Part shown: positions 16,268 through 25,089 of the stretch, in pieces
Layout of the letters: every line of letters starts with the position of its first letter
Position numbering within the stretch: position 1 is the stretch's first letter
Source of the DNA: Marmoricola sp.
GTDB lineage: Bacteria > Actinomycetota > Actinomycetes > Propionibacteriales > Nocardioidaceae
Direction: 5' to 3'
DNA length: 53,906 nucleotides
Assembly (NCBI GenBank): GCA_025965315.1
Contig: JAOPXD010000042.1
Span: 1 to 53,906, forward strand
The notes under the pieces: model-generated
The model's input: only the letters and a program-made list of their open reading frames with translations
The model's database searches: none
Told to the model about the DNA's origin: nothing
Translations under genes and position numbers: made by a program

Positions 16268-17280
16268 TCAAGGGCTTCCGCTCCATCGTCATCAAGTTCA
16301 CGATCTTCGCGGTCGCTGCCGCGCTGCTCGGACTGCTGCTGGTCAACACCATGCTCAACGGGCTCAACGGCAGCACCCAGCACTACAAGGCGGAGTTCAC
16401 CGATGTCGCCGGTCTGCGAACCGGCGACGACGTCCGGGTCGCGGGGGTCCGGGTCGGCCGGGTGCAGAGCATCAGCATCACCAGGACCGGTGCGGAGGTG
16501 TCGTTCGACCTGCTGGAGAAGCAGCGGATCCTGACCACCACCAAGCTCGTGATGCGCTACCAGAACCTGCTCGGTCAGCGGTACCTCGCGATGGTGCAGA
16601 GCGGGCGCCAAGGTGCGGCACTGCACGCCGGTACGACGATCCCGGTCGCGATGACCAGCCCCGGGTTCGACCTGACCGAGCTGCTCAACGGCTTCCGGCC
16701 GCTGTTCGAGGCGCTGCGACCCGACGACGTGAACGCGCTGGCGACCTCGCTGGTCAAGGTTCTGCAGGGCGAGGGCGGCACCGTGTCCTCGCTGCTCGCG
16801 CAGACGAGCCACCTGACCAACTTCCTGGCCGATCGTGACCAGCTGGTCGGCGAGGTCCTCACGAACCTGACCCCCGTCCTGGTCAACATGGCCGGGCAGG
16901 GAACCGAGCTGCGTTCGACCGTCATCGAGCTGCGTGACCTGATGACCGGGTTGGCCACGGACCGCAAGTCGATCGGCGCCTCGATCGACGGGGTCAGCCA
17001 GCTGATCGGCTCGACCTCCGCGCTGCTCCAGGACATCAAGGTGCCGACGATCGCCGCGGTCACCAACTTCCGTCGGACGATGGACCTGTTCGTCGAGAAC
17101 AAGCAGGGGTTCGTCGACGCGATCAAGTCGTTCGGCACCACGCTGGCCGCGCTGGGGCGGGCGAGCTCGTACGAGAGCGCGATCAACATCTACCTGTGCT
17201 CGGTGGTCGCCCAGGTGGGCGGCGCGAAGCTGAACCTCAACGGGACCAACGACGGCCCCTTCTCGAAGGTGTGCTCATGA
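16264..17280 (+). CDS. mceB: Mce family protein MceB
   Basis: 338 residues. N-terminal transmembrane anchor about 8-30, MCE domain about 38-112 (RTGDDVRVAGVRVGRVQSI), then a predicted helical barrel region. The C-terminus (YLCSVVAQVGGAKLNLN and KVCS) has two Cys. The GTG start overlaps the mceA stop by 4 bp. It forms part of the hexameric MceABCDEF needle that moves lipids across the envelope. Confidence 0.9.
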   Translation: MIKGFRSIVIKFTIFAVAAALLGLLLVNTMLNGLNGSTQHYKAEFTDVAGLRTGDDVRVAGVRVGRVQSISITRTGAEVSFDLLEKQRILTTTKLVMRYQNLLGQRYLAMVQSGRQGAALHAGTTIPVAMTSPGFDLTELLNGFRPLFEALRPDDVNALATSLVKVLQGEGGTVSSLLAQTSHLTNFLADRDQLVGEVLTNLTPVLVNMAGQGTELRSTVIELRDLMTGLATDRKSIGASIDGVSQLIGSTSALLQDIKVPTIAAVTNFRRTMDLFVENKQGFVDAIKSFGTTLAALGRASSYESAINIYLCSVVAQVGGAKLNLNGTNDGPFSKVCS

Positions 17281-18248
17281 AGCCGATCGCAGACCGGAAC
17301 CCGTTCCGGATCGGGGTGGCCGCGATCGCGGTCGTCGCGGTGTTCGCGGTCCTGGTCGTGCTGACCACGTTCGTGAGCTTCGGAGACCGCCACTACACCG
17401 CGATCCTGGCGCAGACCGCCGGTCTGCGGGTCGGCGAGGACGTCGAGGTGCACGGCGTACCAGCCGGCAAGGTCAAGTCGATCAAGCTCGACGGCGACAA
17501 GGTCAAGGTCGGCTTCACGGTGAAGAAGTCCGTCCAGGTCGGCACCGCGAGCACGGCAGCGGTGAAGGTCGCCACCCTGCTCGGCACCCACTACCTGGCC
17601 ATCGACCCGGCCGGCAGCGGCACCCTGGGCACGATCCCGTTGTCACGGACCTCGGTCCCGTTCAACCTGCAGGACGTGATCGAGCAGGGCACCGGAGCAC
17701 TCACCAAGCTGGATCCGGTGCTGCTTGCCAAGGCCCTGACCGAGACCAGCAAGACCCTGACCGCGACCAGCCAGAACATCGGCCCGGCGCTGGTCGGTAT
17801 CGCCCGGCTGTCCGAGGACGTGGAGAAGCGCAGCGGGCAGACCGGTGACCTGATCACGGCGGCCCGGAGCGTGACCGACCAGCTCTCCAGCAGCAGCGCC
17901 GACATCGTGGTGCTGATGAAGCAGGCGAACCTGGTGCTCGCCGAGATCAACTCCCGGCGGGACGCGATCCATACCCTGCTCACCGAGACCACGACGCTGG
18001 CCACCAACCTGGGCACGATCATCGACCAGACCAAGGCCGACATGGCGCCGGCGCTGCACCAGCTCAACGTCGTCGTGACCACCCTGCGCTCGCAGGACTC
18101 GACCTTGAAGGACGTCCTGGACTCGATGGCTCCGACGCTGCGCTACCTCGCCAACGCGACCGGCAACGGTCCGTGGGGCGACCTGTGGCTGCAGAGCCCC
18201 GCGATCCCGCCGGACGACCTGACCTGCCGGTTGGGAGGCTGCAAGTGA
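17277..18248 (+). CDS. mceC: Mce family protein MceC
   Basis: 323 residues from ATG 17277, which overlaps the mceB stop (ATGA). The frame is open upstream, but there it only reads through mceB. One transmembrane anchor lies at about 12-34, and the MCE domain at about 40-110 contains RVGEDVEVHGVPAGKVKSI. A helical region follows. The C-terminus DDLTCRLGGCK ends with two Cys. Confidence 0.9.
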   Translation: MKPIADRNPFRIGVAAIAVVAVFAVLVVLTTFVSFGDRHYTAILAQTAGLRVGEDVEVHGVPAGKVKSIKLDGDKVKVGFTVKKSVQVGTASTAAVKVATLLGTHYLAIDPAGSGTLGTIPLSRTSVPFNLQDVIEQGTGALTKLDPVLLAKALTETSKTLTATSQNIGPALVGIARLSEDVEKRSGQTGDLITAARSVTDQLSSSSADIVVLMKQANLVLAEINSRRDAIHTLLTETTTLATNLGTIIDQTKADMAPALHQLNVVVTTLRSQDSTLKDVLDSMAPTLRYLANATGNGPWGDLWLQSPAIPPDDLTCRLGGCK

Positions 18249-19318
18249 AGCGCTTCCTGCACGTCGTCGTCCTGCTCGTCCTGGTCCTCGGGCTGACCAG
18301 CTGCAGCACCACGCTCCCGATCCTGGACCAGGTCGCCGGTCCGAAGACGATCACGATCCACGCGATGCTGGGCGACTCCGCCGGCCTGTTCGTCGGCAAC
18401 GACGTCGGCATCCTCGGCGTCACCGACGGGAAGGTCACCGCGATCACGCCCGAGGGCACCAACGTCAAGGTGACGATGAAGGTGTACGCCGACCAGCCGA
18501 TCCCGGCCGGCGCAGGTGCCGTCGTGGTCGCACGCTCCGTGGCCACCGACCGGTACGTCGAGCTGACCCCGGTCTACCACTCCGGGCCGCGGATGCAGGA
18601 CGGCGCGGTGATCGCGCAGCCGCTGACCCGGACGCCGGTCGACTTCGACGCGGTCCTCGGCGCGCTGAACACGTTCGCCACCGGGATCGCCGGGTCGAAG
18701 GCCACCCGGAACGCGATCAGCAACATCCTGCAGTCCGGCTCGAGCGCCCTGGCAGGCAAGGGCGTGGACTTCAACCGCGCGGTGACGAGCCTCGGTGGCG
18801 CGGTCGACTCGATCTCCAGGCAGCGCGGCAACATCACCTCGACGGTGAGGTCCCTGGACACGCTCACCGGCACGATCGCCCAGAACCAGGACCTGGTGCG
18901 CACCTTCATCACCCAGGTCAGCAACGCGAGCAAGCTGCTGGCCGACGAGCGGACGAACTTCCAGTCCTCGCTGCAGTCGTTGAGCCGTGCGGTGCAGCTG
19001 GTCGCCGACTTCGCGCACCAGAACCGCCAGCAGCTGGTCCAGGCGCTCTCGACGAGCACCGGTCTGCTGACCGCGGTGATGACCAGGCGGAGCCAGCTCG
19101 CCGAGGTCCTGCGGGTGATGCCGCTGACCCTGCAGAACCTGCACAACATCTACCACGGCGGCCGGCTGCGGGTCCGCGTCGATCCGACGGTACTGACCCC
19201 GCTCGGCAGCTTCATCAACTCGATGTGCCTCAAGACGCCGACCGACTTCTGCGCTGCGTTCGGACCGTCCCTGCTGAACCTGAACAACCTCCTCGGACTG
19301 CTGGGGGTGGGCAGGTGA
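18245..19318 (+). CDS. mceD: Mce family protein MceD, predicted lipoprotein
   Basis: 357 residues from GTG 18245 (GTGA overlap with mceC). The N-terminus MKRFLHVVVLLVLVLGLTSC is a short signal with lipobox L-T-S-C (Cys20), so this subunit looks lipid-anchored rather than held by an uncleaved helix. The MCE domain covers about 30-110 (FVGNDVGILGVTDGKVTAI). In the best-known mce operons it is MceE that is the lipoprotein, so finding both D and E with lipoboxes is unusual for the textbook layout. Position in the operon is used for the D label. Confidence 0.87.
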   Translation: MKRFLHVVVLLVLVLGLTSCSTTLPILDQVAGPKTITIHAMLGDSAGLFVGNDVGILGVTDGKVTAITPEGTNVKVTMKVYADQPIPAGAGAVVVARSVATDRYVELTPVYHSGPRMQDGAVIAQPLTRTPVDFDAVLGALNTFATGIAGSKATRNAISNILQSGSSALAGKGVDFNRAVTSLGGAVDSISRQRGNITSTVRSLDTLTGTIAQNQDLVRTFITQVSNASKLLADERTNFQSSLQSLSRAVQLVADFAHQNRQQLVQALSTSTGLLTAVMTRRSQLAEVLRVMPLTLQNLHNIYHGGRLRVRVDPTVLTPLGSFINSMCLKTPTDFCAAFGPSLLNLNNLLGLLGVGR

Positions 19319-20529
19319 ACCGCAGGATGACGAGCGCCGTGACGGGAGGGATCGGCGTACTGGCCCTCGGGCTGGTCGCGGGCTGCGGTCCCACGATCGG
19401 CGACCTGCCGCTGCCCGGATCCGGGGTCAGCGGACCGACGATCACGATCAAGGTCCCGTTCGACGAGGCGCTCAACCTCGCCCAGGGCGCCCAGGTGAAG
19501 GTCAACGGCGTGAACTCCGGCAAGGTGCAGTCGGTCAGCGCCAAGGACTTCAAGGCGATCGCGATCCTCAAGGTGAAGACCTCGGCACAGATGCGTTCGA
19601 ACGCGTCGGCCCGGTTGCGCTACACGACACCGCTCGGCGAGCTGTTCGTCGACGTGAGCAATCCGGCGTCGGGCCCGCTGCTCCGCAACGGCCAGGAGCT
19701 CGATCCCGCGAACGCCACCACCGCGCCGACCGTCGAGGACGCCCTCTCCGAGGCATCGCTGCTGGTCAACGGTGGCGGTCTGAACCAGCTCCAGACGGTC
19801 ACCGACGAGCTCAACAAGGCGCTCGGCGGCCGCGAGGACACCGTGCGCCAGCTGCTCAACCGGTCGAACACCTTCCTGACCCAGGCCAACGCCACCACCG
19901 GGGACATCGACGCGGCGCTGCGATCGCTCGCCGGGCTGTCGAAGACGCTCAACGAGAACAAGAGCACGATCAACGCGGCGATGACCGAGATCCGCCCGGC
20001 GGCCGAGGTCCTGCGCCAGAACACCCCGGGTCTGACCAAGCTGCTCGCCCAGCTCGTCAAGTTCTCAGGTACGGCGAACAACGTGGTCGGGCACACCCGT
20101 GGCCAGATCGAGCAGATGGTCCGTCAGGTCACCCCGGTGCTGCAGCAGTTCCTCGGCCTGCACGACGTCCTCGGGCCGTCGTTCAGCGACCTGGTCAACG
20201 TCAGCAAGCTCCTCAACACAGCGGTGCCGGGCGACTACGCGAACATGCGGTTGACCCTGCTGCTGTCCCAGATCACCCCGCCGAACATCCTCGGCACCGG
20301 CGGCGGCGGGAGCACCGGCAGCAACGGCAACGGCACCGGCGGCCTCCTCGGTGGCCTGGGCGGGCTGCTGGGTGGCAGCAGCGGCCCGGGATCGGCCGGT
20401 TCGGGATCCGGCGGCATCCTGGGAGGCTTGCTCGGCATGCTCGGTGGTAAGTCCAAGGCCCGCGTGGTCGACTCGACGACGTCGAGCTCGCCGTTGAGCT
20501 TCTCGAGCATGGTGGGAGGGACCCGATGA
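19315..20529 (+). CDS. mceE: Mce family lipoprotein MceE
   Basis: 404 residues from GTG 19315 (GTGA overlap with mceD). Signal peptide with lipobox LVAGC (Cys24). MCE domain about 40-115 (AQGAQVKVNGVNSGKVQSV), then the helical tunnel region. About residues 322-380 form a Gly/Ser/Leu-rich low-complexity segment with repeated GGLLGG-type units, which probably acts as a flexible periplasmic extension. Corresponds to the LprK/LprN-type subunit of mycobacterial Mce complexes. Confidence 0.9.
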   Translation: MNRRMTSAVTGGIGVLALGLVAGCGPTIGDLPLPGSGVSGPTITIKVPFDEALNLAQGAQVKVNGVNSGKVQSVSAKDFKAIAILKVKTSAQMRSNASARLRYTTPLGELFVDVSNPASGPLLRNGQELDPANATTAPTVEDALSEASLLVNGGGLNQLQTVTDELNKALGGREDTVRQLLNRSNTFLTQANATTGDIDAALRSLAGLSKTLNENKSTINAAMTEIRPAAEVLRQNTPGLTKLLAQLVKFSGTANNVVGHTRGQIEQMVRQVTPVLQQFLGLHDVLGPSFSDLVNVSKLLNTAVPGDYANMRLTLLLSQITPPNILGTGGGGSTGSNGNGTGGLLGGLGGLLGGSSGPGSAGSGSGGILGGLLGMLGGKSKARVVDSTTSSSPLSFSSMVGGTR

Positions 20530-21623
20530 ACAACGTCACCGCCGTGCTGCGCGACCGGCTCTGGCAGAGCCTGATCGGCGTCATCCTGGTGCTGCTGCTG
20601 ACACTGGCCTACCTGTTCCACTCGGTGCTCGACCGCCCGCTGTTCGGGGGCACCAAGATCGTCAAGGTCGACATGGCCTCCACCGGTGGGCTGTTCGAGG
20701 GCTCGTCGGTCACCTACCGCGGCGTCAAGGTCGGCAAGGTCCGCACGATCACGCTGTCACCCAACGGCGTCGTGGCGACGATCGCGATCACCGCTCCGGA
20801 CAACATCCCGGTCGACTCGCTGGCGAAGGTCCGGAGCCTGTCCCCGGTCGGCGAGCAGTACCTCGACTTCCAGCCACGGACCGACCACGGGCCCTACCTG
20901 CACAACGGGTCCGTCGTCCCGGCCACCTCGACCGACCTGCCCAAGACCCTCGCCTCGACCGTGATCGCGGTGAACAAGGTGCTCTCCCAGGTCAACGCCG
21001 ACCAGCTGCACACCCTGCTCACCCAGCTCAGCACCGGCCTGGAGGGGACGGGCGGCGAGCTCGGCAAGCTGGTCGACCAAGGCTCGGTGCTGCTCTCCGA
21101 CCTCAACCAGCTGTGGCCGGAGACGAACCGGTTGATCACCAACGGCAGCACTGTGCTCGACATCGGGCCGTCAAAGGCGAACGAGATCCGTCAGCTGGCC
21201 ACGTCGTCGAAGAAGTTCGCCGCGTTCCTGCGCAGCTACGACCCGCAGCTGCGCAAGACCCTGATCCAGGCGCCTGGCCAGATCACCCAGCTGCAGGCGC
21301 TCATCAAGGATGCTGCGTCCTCGCTGCCGGGCTTCCTCGGCATCGCCGTGAACTTCACCGACCTGGTCCGTTCGTACGCACCCCAGCTCGGCGGGATCCT
21401 TGCCGGCTACGGCCCTGGTCTGGGCGTCCTCGGCAGGGCGATCAGGGACGGGACCCTGGAGATCGAGGGCATCCCGCAGCGCTCGACGAAGTGCACCTAC
21501 CCGAACACCCGGCGTGACCCGAAGAACCCGGTACGCCGGCCACTGGTCACCACCGGTCACTGCTCGTCCTCGAACGCCAACCTGCAGCGCGGTGCCGCGC
21601 ACGCACCGGGGCCGGCCAAGTGA
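20526..21623 (+). CDS. mceF: Mce family protein MceF
   Basis: 365 residues, ATG overlapping the mceE stop. N-terminal transmembrane helix about 14-33, MCE domain about 42-118 (FEGSSVTYRGVKVGKVRTI), then a helical part. Last of the six Mce subunits. A short C-terminal segment with Cys (STKCTYPNTRR and TGHCSSSNAN) and a basic/Pro tail follows the tunnel helices. Confidence 0.9.
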   Translation: MNNVTAVLRDRLWQSLIGVILVLLLTLAYLFHSVLDRPLFGGTKIVKVDMASTGGLFEGSSVTYRGVKVGKVRTITLSPNGVVATIAITAPDNIPVDSLAKVRSLSPVGEQYLDFQPRTDHGPYLHNGSVVPATSTDLPKTLASTVIAVNKVLSQVNADQLHTLLTQLSTGLEGTGGELGKLVDQGSVLLSDLNQLWPETNRLITNGSTVLDIGPSKANEIRQLATSSKKFAAFLRSYDPQLRKTLIQAPGQITQLQALIKDAASSLPGFLGIAVNFTDLVRSYAPQLGGILAGYGPGLGVLGRAIRDGTLEIEGIPQRSTKCTYPNTRRDPKNPVRRPLVTTGHCSSSNANLQRGAAHAPGPAK

Positions 21624-22168
21624 GCGGCATCGTCGAGGACACGGCGGTTCCAGAACCGGTTTCCCGAGCGCGCAACCCGTGGACGCTCGCTGTCGCCGGG
21701 CTGGCCGTCGCGCTGGTGGTGGCGCTGGTGCTCCTCGGCCTGACCGTGCGCTCGCTGCACCATGAACGCGACCTGGCGCACGCGGGTACACAGGCCGACG
21801 TCGCCGCGCGCAAGGCCGTGGTGGAGATGACGACGTACGACTACAAGACGATTCCGCACGACTTCTCGTGGGTCGACGATGCGGGTACTGCCCGCTTCCG
21901 CAAGCAGTACGCCGAGGTGAGCTCACCGATCAAGAAGCTGGTCGCCCAGCTCAAGGCGCACGCGGTGGGCACCGTGGTCGATTCCGCGACCTCGGTCAAG
22001 GACGCGGACCACGTCAGCGTGCTGCTGTTCGTCGACCAGACGCTGACCAATCCGACCCAGTCCCAGCCGGGGCTCGACCAGCCACGGGTGACGATGTCGA
22101 TGGTGCGCGTGCACGGGCGCTGGCTCGTCGACCAGGTCAAGCTGAACAACCTGACCGCGAGCCAGTAG
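21620..22168 (+). CDS. Mce-associated membrane protein (Mas)
   Basis: 182 residues, GTG overlapping the mceF stop. A short cytoplasmic head is followed by one transmembrane helix (about 22-44) and an extracytoplasmic alpha/beta domain of the Mce-associated type (SNTF2/NTF2-like fold by family knowledge), ending with VHGRWLVDQVKLNNL. Mas proteins stabilise Mce complexes. It ends the operon and faces the CMD gene with only 16 bp between the stops. Confidence 0.85.
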   Translation: MSGIVEDTAVPEPVSRARNPWTLAVAGLAVALVVALVLLGLTVRSLHHERDLAHAGTQADVAARKAVVEMTTYDYKTIPHDFSWVDDAGTARFRKQYAEVSSPIKKLVAQLKAHAVGTVVDSATSVKDADHVSVLLFVDQTLTNPTQSQPGLDQPRVTMSMVRVHGRWLVDQVKLNNLTASQ

Positions 22169-22184
22169 CGCTGGCGAGCCCGGC

Positions 22185-22718
22185 TCAGGCGTCGGGTTCG
22201 AGACGCAGCGTCATCAAGGTCGTGGCCAGCATGTCGTAGTGGCCGATGAGCAGCAGCAGCTCGATGGCGGTGCGCTCGTCGTACGTCGCCCGGAGCTCGG
22301 TCCAGGTGGCATCGCTGAGGTCCTTGGTCCCGAGGAGCTCCTCGGTGACCCGCATCAGGAGCTCTTCGTGGCCCTGCCAGCCCTGCGCGGTCGACCCGAC
22401 CTCGATCCGGGCGACGTCCTCGGCGCTGACCCCCGCACGTCGTCCGATCCTGACGTGGTGGGTGAACTCGTAGGCACACGCGCGGATCGTGGCGACCCGG
22501 AGGATGACCATCTCGGTCTCGCGGCGGGGGAGCTTCCCGCCGGGCATCAGCTGGCTGGCGAAGAACAGCCAGCCCCAGAACAGGCCCTTGCCCCGGCCGA
22601 GCGTGGTGAAGATCGCCGGCGGCGCCGTCTTCGTGACCCGGCCGGCCAGTCGTGAGAAGGACCAGATCGGGAGACCGAGCTCACGCAGTCCACCGGGAGC
22701 GATCCGCGGGCCGCTCAT
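22185..22718 (-). CDS. Carboxymuconolactone decarboxylase (AhpD-like) family protein
   Basis: 177 residues from ATG 22718, which overlaps the upstream SDR stop as ATGA. The CMD core is seen in ETEMVILRVATIRACAYEF, with a single Cys followed by THH, the position of the active Cys/His region. AhpD proper has a CxxC pair; only one Cys is present here, so peroxidase activity is doubtful. It could act as a thiol-dependent oxidoreductase or an isomerase-like enzyme. Coupled with the SDR, it may act on the same (unknown) substrate. Confidence 0.8.
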   Translation of the reverse strand: MSGPRIAPGGLRELGLPIWSFSRLAGRVTKTAPPAIFTTLGRGKGLFWGWLFFASQLMPGGKLPRRETEMVILRVATIRACAYEFTHHVRIGRRAGVSAEDVARIEVGSTAQGWQGHEELLMRVTEELLGTKDLSDATWTELRATYDERTAIELLLLIGHYDMLATTLMTLRLEPDA

Positions 22719-23596
22719 GCGTCGTCCCGGACCGCGCGGCCGACCTGCGGCAGGGCCTTGTTCGCGACCTTGTTCATCACCGTCATCGCCAGCACGTAGC
22801 CGGGTGGGAAGTACCGCTGCGCGAGGTGGGCGACGCGGATGTCGGCGGAGGTGTAGACCCAGTAACGGTTCCGTCGTACGCCGGCCAGGATCGCGTCCGC
22901 GGCGACCTCGGCACTGACCGCCCGCTTCTTGAAGTGCGCCTGGAGCTTGCGGAACGCCGGGCTCGCGTTGTCGACCCCGGCGATGCTCACTGTCTCTGTC
23001 AGACCCGTGTCGACCCCACCGGGGCAGACCAGGCTGACGCCGATCCCGTGCCGCGCCAGGTCGAACCGGAGCACCTCGGAGACCCCGCGGAGGCCGAACT
23101 TGCTGGCCGAGTACGCCGCGTGCCAGGGCATCCCGATGATGCCGGCGGCCGAGGACACGTTCACGACGTGCCCGCCGCGACCGGCCTCGATCATCGGTGG
23201 CACCAGGTACTCCAGGACCGTGATCGGTCCCATCAGATTGATGTCGACCACCCGCTGCCAGGTGCTGTGCGGCAGCGCCGTGATCGTGCCCCACGACGCG
23301 ATCCCGGCGATGTTCATCACCACGTCCATCGAGCCGTGGTCGCTGGTGATCTCGGCGGCCATCGCGCGGACGCCGTCGTGGTCGGAGACGTCCACCGGCG
23401 AGGCGTACGCGACGTCGCCACCGGCCCCGGTGATCTCCGCGACGACGTCGATCAGGCCCTGCTGGTTCACGTCGGTGAGGAACAGGGTCGCTCCCGCCTG
23501 CGCGGCCTTCAGCGCGGTGGCCCGGCCGATGCCGCTGGCAGCGCCGGTGAGGAAGACGTTCTTGCCACGGAGGTCTCTGACGGGTGCTCGCAACAT
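22715..23596 (-). CDS. Short-chain dehydrogenase/reductase
   Basis: Classical SDR, NAD(P)-dependent. From ATG 23596 the protein has 293 residues. A longer frame from GTG 23614 exists, but TAGGCT placed 7 nt before ATG 23596 marks a leaderless start there. Motifs: TGAASGIG near residue 16 (cofactor), NIAG, catalytic Ser in NVSSAAG, and YSASK. The C-terminal about 60 residues (WVYTSADIRVAHLAQRYFPP) are longer than in minimal SDRs and resemble those of membrane-lipid SDRs. Two-gene operon with the CMD protein. The substrate is unknown; lipid neighbours suggest a hydrophobic alcohol or ketone. Confidence 0.86.
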   Translation of the reverse strand: MLRAPVRDLRGKNVFLTGAASGIGRATALKAAQAGATLFLTDVNQQGLIDVVAEITGAGGDVAYASPVDVSDHDGVRAMAAEITSDHGSMDVVMNIAGIASWGTITALPHSTWQRVVDINLMGPITVLEYLVPPMIEAGRGGHVVNVSSAAGIIGMPWHAAYSASKFGLRGVSEVLRFDLARHGIGVSLVCPGGVDTGLTETVSIAGVDNASPAFRKLQAHFKKRAVSAEVAADAILAGVRRNRYWVYTSADIRVAHLAQRYFPPGYVLAMTVMNKVANKALPQVGRAVRDDA

Positions 23597-23603
23597 GTCG
23601 GCG

Positions 23604-23609
23604 AGCCTA
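23604..23609 (-). promoter_or_regulatory. -10 element TAGGCT fixing the SDR start
   Basis: TAGGCT on the minus strand (23609-23604), 7 nt before ATG 23596, a leaderless arrangement. Confidence 0.55.
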
Positions 23610-23650
23610 GTCACTCGGTACCCCTGGAGGCGTCCTACCGCAGCAGTAGT

Positions 23651-24910
23651 TCAGAGCAGGTGCCGCAGCGGGTTCAGGACCGCCTCGGTGAAGCGTCGGT
23701 GCACGCCGCGGGAGTTCCAGTCGCGGGGAGCCAGGTGCGAGCACTGGGTGAGGTCGGAGGCGAAGATCGCCTCCATCACCGCCGCCATTCCCGGATCGAT
23801 GAACTCGACGTTGATCTCGTAGTTGCCCGACATGCTCAGCCGGTCGATGTTCGCCGTGCCGACGGTCGACCACTTGCCGTCGATCGTCGCGGTCTTGGCG
23901 TGCACCATCGCGCCCTCGAACCGGTGGATCTCGACGCCGGCCTCGAGCAGCTGACCGAAGTAGCCGCGCGAGATCCAGTCGGCCACGACGTGGTTGGAGG
24001 TGCGGGGGAGCAGGATCTTGACGTCGACCCCACGCCGCGAGGCGGTGATCAACGCCTCGACGAAGTCCGGGTCGGGGATGAAGTACGCGTGCGTCATCCA
24101 GATGTTGCGTCGGGCCCGGTTGATCGCCTCGAGGTACATCGAGCGGATCGGGAACACCCACTGCCGCGGCAGGTTCCGGTGCAGCCGGATCCGTGGCTCC
24201 CACTCGGCATCGGTGGTCTCCAGCAGCAACGGACGTCGACCGCTGCGGTGGTCGTTCCAGAAGTCCGCGAAGGAGCGCTTCAGGTCCCACACCGCCGGTC
24301 CGGTGATCCGGCAGTGCGTGTCGCGCCACTCGGTCGCGTAGGCGGCGCCGATGTTGAAGCCGCCGACGAACGCGACGTCGTCGTCGACCACGAGCACCTT
24401 GCGGTGGTCGCGGCCGTAGCGGCGGATGTCGAAGAACCGCCAGCCGGCGTTGTAGATCGGGTACCTCAGGACCCGCAGGACCTTCGAGAACAGCTTGAAG
24501 CGCGGGTCGACGACCAGGTTCGCGAAGGCGTCGTAGATCGCGTAGACCTCCACGCCGCGGTCGGCTGCCGCTGTCAGGGCGGCCTTGAAGCGTTCGCCGG
24601 TGTCGTCGCCCTTCCAGATGTAGGTCTCGAACAGCACCATCTGGCGTGCGGAGGCGATCGCGGCGAGCATGTCGTCGTACAGGTCCACGCCGTTGGTGTA
24701 CGTCGTGACGGTGCCGTCACCGATCCGTACGTCCTGGGGCGGCAGCGTCGTGAACGGCTGCGGCTTCTTGCCGCGCCGCCGCCAGGAGTCGACCAGCGTC
24801 AGCCCGAGGGCCAGCACGAGCTGGATCCCGAGGATCGTGAGCAGGGTCCGGCGTACCACCGGCCAGATCTCGCGTCCGGCAGCGACCAGGACGTTCTGCG
24901 GACTCCTCAC
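23651..24910 (-). CDS. Phospholipase D-family protein (cardiolipin synthase-like)
   Basis: 419 residues. One N-terminal transmembrane helix (about 20-40) and two phospholipase D domains. The first HKD motif is DHRKVLVVDD followed by GGFN. The second is VHAKTATIDGKWSTVGTANID. This is the layout of bacterial cardiolipin synthase type enzymes, which join two phosphatidylglycerols or transfer phosphatidyl groups at the membrane. The GTG start at 24910 has TAGCCT 6 nt upstream (leaderless). Cardiolipin synthesis is likely but other phosphatidyl transfer is possible. Confidence 0.86.
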   Translation of the reverse strand: MRSPQNVLVAAGREIWPVVRRTLLTILGIQLVLALGLTLVDSWRRRGKKPQPFTTLPPQDVRIGDGTVTTYTNGVDLYDDMLAAIASARQMVLFETYIWKGDDTGERFKAALTAAADRGVEVYAIYDAFANLVVDPRFKLFSKVLRVLRYPIYNAGWRFFDIRRYGRDHRKVLVVDDDVAFVGGFNIGAAYATEWRDTHCRITGPAVWDLKRSFADFWNDHRSGRRPLLLETTDAEWEPRIRLHRNLPRQWVFPIRSMYLEAINRARRNIWMTHAYFIPDPDFVEALITASRRGVDVKILLPRTSNHVVADWISRGYFGQLLEAGVEIHRFEGAMVHAKTATIDGKWSTVGTANIDRLSMSGNYEINVEFIDPGMAAVMEAIFASDLTQCSHLAPRDWNSRGVHRRFTEAVLNPLRHLL

Positions 24911-24916
24911 GAGTCG

Positions 24917-24922
24917 AGGCTA
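24917..24922 (-). promoter_or_regulatory. -10 element TAGCCT for the PLD-family gene
   Basis: Minus strand TAGCCT (24922-24917), 6 nt before GTG 24910; leaderless arrangement. Confidence 0.55.
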
Positions 24923-24964
24923 TCGAGGCCCGAGCCTGCTCGATGCCCCACCCGTGGCACCGGC

Positions 24965-24976
24965 GGTGACGTCACC
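24965..24976. repeat. Perfect palindrome GGTGACGTCACC between PLD gene and uvrB
   Basis: Twelve-base perfect dyad in the 179-bp divergent region, flanked by GGCACCGG and GGTGTGCC that extend the symmetry imperfectly. It could be an operator; no known consensus was recognised. Confidence 0.4.
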
Positions 24977-25077
24977 GGTGTGCCAGGGGTGCGGCCGAGA
25001 ACTCGTTGACGAGCGGAGCGAGGATCACGATAAGCAAACTAGGGCATCGGGCACCGGTTCCTGTCGGTGCGCCACCG

Positions 25078-25083
25078 TAGGCT
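25078..25083 (+). promoter_or_regulatory. -10 element TAGGCT for uvrB
   Basis: TAGGCT, 6 nt before ATG 25090; leaderless arrangement. Confidence 0.6.
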
Positions 25084-25089
25084 TCCTGC

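Noticed and set aside
24997..25010. AACTCGTT core upstream of uvrB as a KstR or SOS box
   Set aside because: Both outer T/A positions of the KstR consensus fail and it does not fit the actinobacterial SOS box; only the central core matches, which is expected by chance.
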